This document shows, piece after piece, positions 59,380-64,000 of a stretch of DNA of 64,000 nt. Origin of the DNA: Pseudomonadota bacterium (GTDB lineage Bacteria; Pseudomonadota; Alphaproteobacteria; Rhizobiales; Xanthobacteraceae); contig JAEWHP010000003.1 in the NCBI GenBank assembly GCA_023387735.1, forward strand, positions 1 to 64,000. The letters are read 5' to 3'. Under the pieces are notes generated by a model that was given only the letters and a program-made list of their open reading frames with translations, was not told the DNA's origin and ran no database searches. The stretch's first letter is position 1. Every line of letters starts with the position of its first letter. The position numbers and the translations under genes are program-made.

Positions 59380-61206
59380 ATGCTTCGTACAACCTTCGCT
59401 TCCTCGCGCGCGTTGCGTATCTGCGCGCTGGGGCTGGTTACCATCACGACAGCGATCCTGATCAGCAGCGAGAGCGCGGAAGCGCGCCGCGCCAAACATC
59501 GCCGCCATCACGTCGTCCGCGAAAGCTACAGCCCGCAGTTCTCCTCCATCATCGTCGACGCCAATTCCGGTTCGGTGCTGTCTTCGAACAATCCCGACGG
59601 TATCCGGCGCCCGGCGTCGCTGACCAAGATCATGACGCTCTATCTGCTGTTCGAGCGCCTCGAATCCGGCAAGCTGAAGCTCGATAGCGAAATGGACGTA
59701 TCGGAGTTCGCATCCGAGCAGGCGCCGACCAAGCTCGGCCTGAAGCCCGGCCAGACGCTGAAGGTTGAGGACGCGATCAAGGGCCTTGTGACGCGTTCCG
59801 CCAACGACGCCGCCGTCGTCATCGCCGAGACCATCGCCGGCTCCGAGGCAGATTTCGCCAGAATGATGACGCGCAAGGCCCGCGCGCTCGGCATGAGCAA
59901 GACCACCTACCGCAACGCTTCCGGCCTGCCCAACGACGAACAGCTGACTACGGCACGTGACCAGGCAACGCTCGGCCGCGCGATCCAGGACCGCTTCCCC
60001 CGCTACTATCGTTATTTCTCGACTTCCGTGTTTGCCTACCGCGGCCAGTCGATCCGTAACCACAATCGCCTGCTCGGCAATGTCGAAGGCGTCGACGGCA
60101 TCAAGACCGGCTATACCCGCGCCTCCGGCTTCAACCTCGTCACCTCGATGCGCCGCGGCAACCGTTACCTCGTCGGCGTGGTGATGGGCGGCCGCAGCGG
60201 CGGTTCGCGCGATGCCATCATGCGGAATCTGCTCGCCGAGAACCTCGACAAGGGCGCGACCAAGCGCACGGTCGCTGCGATCACCGAACGCAACGCGGGC
60301 GACGGCGCGGTCGACGTGGCAGATGCCGAGACAACTCAGGTCAACGTCGCGGCCGCCGAACCGGCGCCGATGCCCACGACCCGCTCGATAGCCCCTGCCA
60401 AGCCGTCGCTATTGGCTGCTGCGGCTGCCGCCCTGCCTCCGCCTGCCGCAAAGGTCGAACCGCAGGCCAGGCCCGAACCCGCCCCGCTGACCAGCGGCGT
60501 CATCCAGACCCAGTCGATGGGCGCGATCCTGGGCTCTGCCGAGCCGATGAAGCCGGTCAAGGTCAAGACTGTCCAGGTGAAGGCGGGCCCGATGAAACTG
60601 GCGTCTGCTGGCGCATCCCAGCCGGCGCCCACGGTCACCCATTCCGTCCCGGCCCGTCCGGAAGTCGCCGAGACGTCCAGCGCCGTGGTGGCGAAGGCTG
60701 CGGAGACCAACAGGACCGACGTCCCCAAAGTCGCAATGCCGCCGCAGCCGGCCAATCACGGCACCGGACAGGGCATCCTTGGCGTGTTGCCCGCCTCGAG
60801 CCTGACGCAGGGTGCCCCGCAGGCACACGCATCGCAGGCGTTGGCCTATGCCGACCCGACACCGCACGCCCAGCCGCATGCTCCACAGCAGCCGGCCGTG
60901 CAACAGCAGGCCACGCAACAGAACGGCGCGATCAAGCCGCCCGCCCCGGTCGCCGTCCGTACCGGATGGATCATCCAGGTCGGCGCGCTTGAAAGCGAAG
61001 GCGAAGCCAAGCAGCGGATCGACCTTTGCCGGAACAAGGCGAGCAGCCTGCTCAGCAAGGCCGATCCCTTCACCGAACCGGTCGTCGCCAAGGACAACAA
61101 GACGCTCTACCGCGCCCGCTTCGCCGGCCTCGAGCGCGATCAGGCCGAAGCGGTCTGCCGCACGCTCAAGCGCGCCGATATTTCCTGCATTACCGTTCGC
61201 AACTGA
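59380..61206 (+). CDS. D-alanyl-D-alanine carboxypeptidase with SPOR domain
   Basis: A 608-residue penicillin-binding protein of the DacC/S11 type. Signal peptide about 1-35; catalytic Ser80-Lys83 (PASLTKIM), SAN at 140-142 (TRSANDAA) and KTG at 242-244 (DGIKTGYT). A long Pro/Ala/Gln-rich region of about 220 residues follows, then a SPOR domain at the C-terminus (GWIIQVGALESEGEAKQRID) that binds septal peptidoglycan. It trims the terminal D-Ala. Ends at a palindromic terminator. Confidence 0.95.
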   Translation: MLRTTFASSRALRICALGLVTITTAILISSESAEARRAKHRRHHVVRESYSPQFSSIIVDANSGSVLSSNNPDGIRRPASLTKIMTLYLLFERLESGKLKLDSEMDVSEFASEQAPTKLGLKPGQTLKVEDAIKGLVTRSANDAAVVIAETIAGSEADFARMMTRKARALGMSKTTYRNASGLPNDEQLTTARDQATLGRAIQDRFPRYYRYFSTSVFAYRGQSIRNHNRLLGNVEGVDGIKTGYTRASGFNLVTSMRRGNRYLVGVVMGGRSGGSRDAIMRNLLAENLDKGATKRTVAAITERNAGDGAVDVADAETTQVNVAAAEPAPMPTTRSIAPAKPSLLAAAAAALPPPAAKVEPQARPEPAPLTSGVIQTQSMGAILGSAEPMKPVKVKTVQVKAGPMKLASAGASQPAPTVTHSVPARPEVAETSSAVVAKAAETNRTDVPKVAMPPQPANHGTGQGILGVLPASSLTQGAPQAHASQALAYADPTPHAQPHAPQQPAVQQQATQQNGAIKPPAPVAVRTGWIIQVGALESEGEAKQRIDLCRNKASSLLSKADPFTEPVVAKDNKTLYRARFAGLERDQAEAVCRTLKRADISCITVRN

Positions 61207-61239
61207 TCCATCCTTCCATTCGAAATGACAAAGCCGGCG

Positions 61240-61290
61240 CTAGAGCCTCCGCTCCGATTGAATCGGAACGGAGGCTCTAGTTTTATGTTT
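61240..61290 (+). terminator. Long palindromic terminator
   Basis: CTAGAGCCTCCGCTCCGATT (61240-61259) and its inverted copy 61261-61280 pair along 20 bp with one wobble, followed by TTTTATGTTTT. It is a strong bidirectional-capable terminator downstream of the carboxypeptidase and a common Bradyrhizobium element. Confidence 0.85.
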
Positions 61291-61294
61291 TGAC

Positions 61295-61338
61295 GCGTTT
61301 TACTGACGCGAACCGGTTTCCACTTCGCTCGAAAACGC
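61295..61338. repeat. REP-like palindromic element, copy 2
   Basis: A 44-bp relative of the 6996-7039 element, from GCGTTTTACTGACGCGAACC to GAAAACGC, sharing ACGCGAACCGGT and CCACTTCGCT. It follows directly on the long hairpin, forming a composite palindromic island. Confidence 0.75.
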
Positions 61339-61559
61339 TCTTGGCGCCGGCTTTGTTGTTTTCAGACCACAGCCGCGAATGCCGTTCACATGTCGGTGGT
61401 CAATCGCTCCGACGAAAACTTCTCGTCAAGAAATTGCGGTTAGTTTTCGAGCATGAACGATCGACCACGCCGGACAACGGCGGGCGATGACGGGGCTGCA
61501 CACAGAGACCGACACGGAAGCAGCTCTCGGTATGTCGCGTTTGGTAGCGTGAGCCGGAG

Positions 61560-62288
61560 TTAGCTGAGATGCGTGCGAAGCAGAGTATCCTTGGCCTCGT
61601 TTACACGGGCGGCGAGATACGTCGACCCCCCCTGGTCGGGATGCAGTTTCTTCATCAGGGCGCGGTGAGCCCGGCTGATGTCGTCGCGCCCCGCCCCCGG
61701 CTGCAGGCCAAGGATCTGATAGGCCTCCTCGTCCGTCATTTTACCGCTCGTCGCCGTGCGACGTTGCCCCCCTGCCGCGTCACCCTGCGCGTTCTGACGC
61801 CAAGCGGGAAACCGGCGGTCCAGATAGCTTTCAAGTAAGGCCACGCTCTCGGCGTCGAAGCTCGCTGTCATCGCGAGCAATTGCGCCAGATCGAACTCGT
61901 CGAGCGAGCGCCCGGCATTCGGCCCGTCCACGATCTGGCCAGAGAGCGCGCCGCTGTCATGATCGAGGCTCATGTCGAGAAACTGCGAACGCACGCGCGA
62001 GGCCTGTCCCGCCGAACGCTTCGTGCCGCCGCCGAAGATTCCCCCGATATTGCTGAAACCGCCCGGCCCGAATGGCGACCAGCCCAGCAGGCCGGCGCCG
62101 AAGATGCCGAGCGGGATCGCTACCGCAAGTTCGCCGCGCAGGCCGGTAAAGGCCGCGACCGCGAGCGCGACAACGCCCCCCACGATCTTGATGCCGCGCG
62201 CGAGCACGACCGGATTGGCTGCACGAAACATCTGCAGCAGCAAATAAAGCAGGACAACGGCGACGACGCCGGCGATCAGGGTTGGCAT
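61560..62288 (-). CDS. Membrane-anchored DnaJ-domain protein
   Basis: A 242-residue protein. Two N-terminal transmembrane helices (about 2-22 and 35-58), a Gly/Phe-rich segment (WSPFGPGGFSNIGGIFGGG) and a C-terminal J-domain (about 185-242) with the HPD motif in KKLHPDQGGST. It resembles TIM14/DjlC-like membrane-attached co-chaperones that activate a DnaK-type partner. ATG at 62288 is chosen over an upstream in-frame start. It is followed after 66 bases upstream by the VWA gene in the same orientation. Confidence 0.9.
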   Translation of the reverse strand: MPTLIAGVVAVVLLYLLLQMFRAANPVVLARGIKIVGGVVALAVAAFTGLRGELAVAIPLGIFGAGLLGWSPFGPGGFSNIGGIFGGGTKRSAGQASRVRSQFLDMSLDHDSGALSGQIVDGPNAGRSLDEFDLAQLLAMTASFDAESVALLESYLDRRFPAWRQNAQGDAAGGQRRTATSGKMTDEEAYQILGLQPGAGRDDISRAHRALMKKLHPDQGGSTYLAARVNEAKDTLLRTHLS

Positions 62289-62354
62289 GGCTTCAATATA
62301 GTGACTTCTGCGCTGAAAAGCATCGCAGGCCATTCGTAGCGAGCGACGCTGTCA

Positions 62355-63122
62355 TCACTTCATCTGGCCGATCAATGCGGCCGCGCCGCCTGTGGTTTTC
62401 GACAGCCGCAGCAGCGCCTCACGCCCGCCGGCGGCATAGGCCGCTGCGGCGCGCAGCAGTTCGCGCAATTGCGCCGCGGCGCCGGGGTCGAACCTGCACC
62501 AGGCGCCGCCGGTCAGCCGCGCAATCTCGCGGAACGCCTGTTCGGCGGTCGCGTCGTGGCCTTCCTGGAACATGAAGACGGGTACTTTCAAGAGGCCGAG
62601 TTCGCCCGCCTTGGCGCAGAGATCGTCGACCAGCTCCTCCATGGCGTCGCCGACGAACACCACGGCGCGCACCCCCGACGCCACCGCCTCGCGGCGCGCT
62701 TCCGACAGTACCTTGCCGATCTGCGTATTGCCGCCCTGGCAATCGATCTTGCTCATTAGCCGGGCCAGTTGGGCGGAGTCAGAAATCCAGCCCGTGGCCC
62801 GGCATTCGTTCAGGCCGCGATAATAGACCAGGCGGATGTCGAGACTACCCAACGCCGCCGCCTCGCGGAACATGTCGGCCTGCAGCGTGCAGGCCATGTC
62901 CCACGTCGGCTGCCGGCTCATGGTGGCATCGAGCGCAAATACCAGCCGCCCCCGGGCACCGGCGCGGTGCGGCGACATTTCCCGCGCCCTGGCGACAAAG
63001 GCGGCGATGTCTTCGGCCGCGGATGTCCTCGCCTCCGGTAACGGACGCGCGTTGCGCGCCTCGGCCCCTTGCGCCGAGGAGACGTCGCCTTCCGACTTCG
63101 GTTTGATGGGTTCGCCAGCCAT
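62355..63122 (-). CDS. VWA-domain protein
   Basis: A 255-residue cytoplasmic protein with a von Willebrand A-like domain. The MIDAS-type start is VFALDATMSRQPTWDMAC (DxTxS form), followed by CQGGNTQIGKVL and VVFVGDAMEELVDDL. The N-terminus is a polar linker. It has no signal peptide. Function unknown; same orientation as the DnaJ gene downstream and the hydrolase gene upstream. Confidence 0.87.
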   Translation of the reverse strand: MAGEPIKPKSEGDVSSAQGAEARNARPLPEARTSAAEDIAAFVARAREMSPHRAGARGRLVFALDATMSRQPTWDMACTLQADMFREAAALGSLDIRLVYYRGLNECRATGWISDSAQLARLMSKIDCQGGNTQIGKVLSEARREAVASGVRAVVFVGDAMEELVDDLCAKAGELGLLKVPVFMFQEGHDATAEQAFREIARLTGGAWCRFDPGAAAQLRELLRAAAAYAAGGREALLRLSKTTGGAAALIGQMK

Positions 63123-63222
63123 GAGCGCTCGCAATTGTGCAGCAGGCTCTATGTGGGCCGGCGCCCGAGGCTGGTCAATGCGTCCAAAGGCGATCCCGGC
63201 GGGACCCGGGCGGTCGCAGCCG

Positions 63223-64000
63223 TCAGTTGGTCACCGGCTTGTTCTTCGGCGCCGGATTGCTGGCCAGCGGGGTCGAGAGCGGCACCGGTCCCGGGCTCGA
63301 ACTCAGCACATCAGGCACCTTGGTCGGCACCGGCTTGAGCGCGCTCTTGTCGGCATCGTCGAGGAACTTGTCGAGCATCGACTGGATCGACGATTTGGCG
63401 GCGTCGGGTCCGGTATCGCGCATGTCGTTGTGCTGGAAACCGGTGTTGACGACCGTGATGCCCGACTGCTCGCACTGCTCGTCGTCAGGCACGACGCCAG
63501 GGTCGGCCTTGAAGTGCGTATCCTTGGAGCGGAACGACAGGATCTTGAACTTGCCTTCGGTCAGGAACGGCACGCGCAGATTGTCGAGCGTCACGACCTT
63601 CTTGATCTCGTCCGGATATTCCTTGGCGAAATACATTGAGATGTCGCCGCCCATCGAGTGGCCGACCATCGTGACCCTGTCGTAGTCGGCGTTGGGCTGG
63701 ACCTTCTTCATCTGCCCGATGGCGAATTGGATGTTGGCAACGCCGCGCTGAATCTGCGGCAGGCGGCCGACATAGAGCTCGCCGACCTTGGTTACCATCG
63801 GCGGATCGGTCGGCAGGTCGTGCTGCGGAGCGATCGCGAGGTAGCCGCGCCACGCGAAGATGTTGGACAGGAACGAGTACTCGGTGCTCTTGACGGTGTT
63901 GCCGTGGTTGAGGATCGCAACCGGCAATTTGATCAGACCGGCGTTGGCCTGCATTTCCTTGTCGCGACGAACGGCAACGGTGACCGCAACCAGGCGATTG
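63223..64000 (-). CDS. Alpha/beta hydrolase, C-terminal part (cut by window edge)
   Basis: 259 codons are visible; the N-terminus lies beyond 64000. The frame is open to the edge (RLVAVTVAVRRDKEMQANAG). The nucleophile elbow GHSMGG is intact, with NHGNT as oxyanion segment and HNDMRDTGPDAA near the end as the His region. The family resembles dienelactone-hydrolase-like or chlorophyllase-type proteins. The C-terminal 40 residues are Pro-rich (VPDVLSSSPGPVPLSTPLAS). Confidence 0.85.
   Translation of the reverse strand, partial: NRLVAVTVAVRRDKEMQANAGLIKLPVAILNHGNTVKSTEYSFLSNIFAWRGYLAIAPQHDLPTDPPMVTKVGELYVGRLPQIQRGVANIQFAIGQMKKVQPNADYDRVTMVGHSMGGDISMYFAKEYPDEIKKVVTLDNLRVPFLTEGKFKILSFRSKDTHFKADPGVVPDDEQCEQSGITVVNTGFQHNDMRDTGPDAAKSSIQSMLDKFLDDADKSALKPVPTKVPDVLSSSPGPVPLSTPLASNPAPKNKPVTN

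Larger units (their letters stand above)
61207..61559. other. Gene-free stretch with terminator and REP-like repeat
   Basis: 353 bases between the carboxypeptidase and the convergent DnaJ-domain gene. The first part holds the long hairpin at 61240-61280 and the REP-like copy at 61295-61338. The rest (61340-61559) shows no supported gene; a short open frame at 61290-61490 lacks a ribosome site. Confidence 0.6.

Noticed and set aside
1..64000. CRISPR arrays, insertion sequences, prophage genes, restriction or toxin-antitoxin systems
   Set aside because: No regularly spaced direct repeats, transposase motifs or phage proteins were found; the caspase-like gene alone is not enough to call a defence system.

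Overview
This window looks like chromosomal backbone of a Bradyrhizobium-type alphaproteobacterium (Bradyrhizobiaceae/Nitrobacteraceae). The evidence is high GC with GC-rich third positions, a rhizobial porin N-terminus, a DivK-PleD pair, an EipB (DUF1849) envelope protein, ClpS-ClpA, a phasin behind PhaR-like sites, CcoG/FixG with a FixK/FNR box, a pyrB gene followed by a dihydroorotase-like protein without the HxH motif, and several palindromic intergenic repeat families. No phage, plasmid, insertion sequence or CRISPR array was seen. The species assignment is an inference.

Layout. 1-3.5 kb: truncated porin gene, tRNA-Ser(GCU), small secreted and Sel1-like proteins, and a 30-residue lysine-rich basic protein missed by ordinary length cut-offs. 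3.5-7.3 kb: gatC, a small gene, gatA, a small gene, gatB on the minus strand, with ATGA stop/start overlaps. 7.6-16.3 kb: two tiny proteins, an alpha/beta hydrolase lacking its serine nucleophile, a metallo-beta-lactamase-fold hydrolase, two flavin oxidoreductases divergent from a LysR regulator, an exported cyclase-family enzyme, RuvX, an AEC transporter and a CPBP protease. 16.4-18.6 kb: a VanX-like dipeptidase coupled to a secreted caspase-like protein with a C-terminal discoidin-like domain. 18.8-24.2 kb: pyrB, pseudo-pyrC, plsY, an amidase, dprA. 24.2-26.8 kb: two HxlR regulators, each divergent from a redox enzyme. 27.3-33.6 kb: topA, rnr, a DUF983 protein and a NUDIX hydrolase on the plus strand.

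33.8-40.9 kb: LLM flavin monooxygenase, rpmG, a split YeeE/YedE sulfur transporter, ccoG, an MFS transporter divergent from a TetR regulator. 41-48 kb: serine hydrolase, divK-pleD, DUF3572-dinB, two RidA proteins around eipB. 48-55 kb: glycerophosphodiesterase, FemAB-like protein, HIT protein, trmO, TctC-type binding protein, azlC-azlD, lytic transglycosylase, PilZ protein. 55-64 kb: clpS-clpA, phasin, D-Ala-D-Ala carboxypeptidase with SPOR domain, membrane DnaJ protein, VWA protein and a truncated alpha/beta hydrolase.

The most useful leads are regulatory and small-gene features. The YeeE/YedE pair has a FixK/FNR box placed for class II activation and an AT-rich palindrome over its TATAAT hexamer. 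Two PhaR-like sites lie exactly 30 bp apart before the phasin gene. A 36-bp palindrome sits between an HxlR regulator and a short-chain dehydrogenase. Other leads are a probable CTG start on the DUF3572 gene, and the caspase/VanX/CPBP peptidase cluster. I did not find a clear-cut new multi-gene defence or mobile system. Everything here is read by eye without homology searches.
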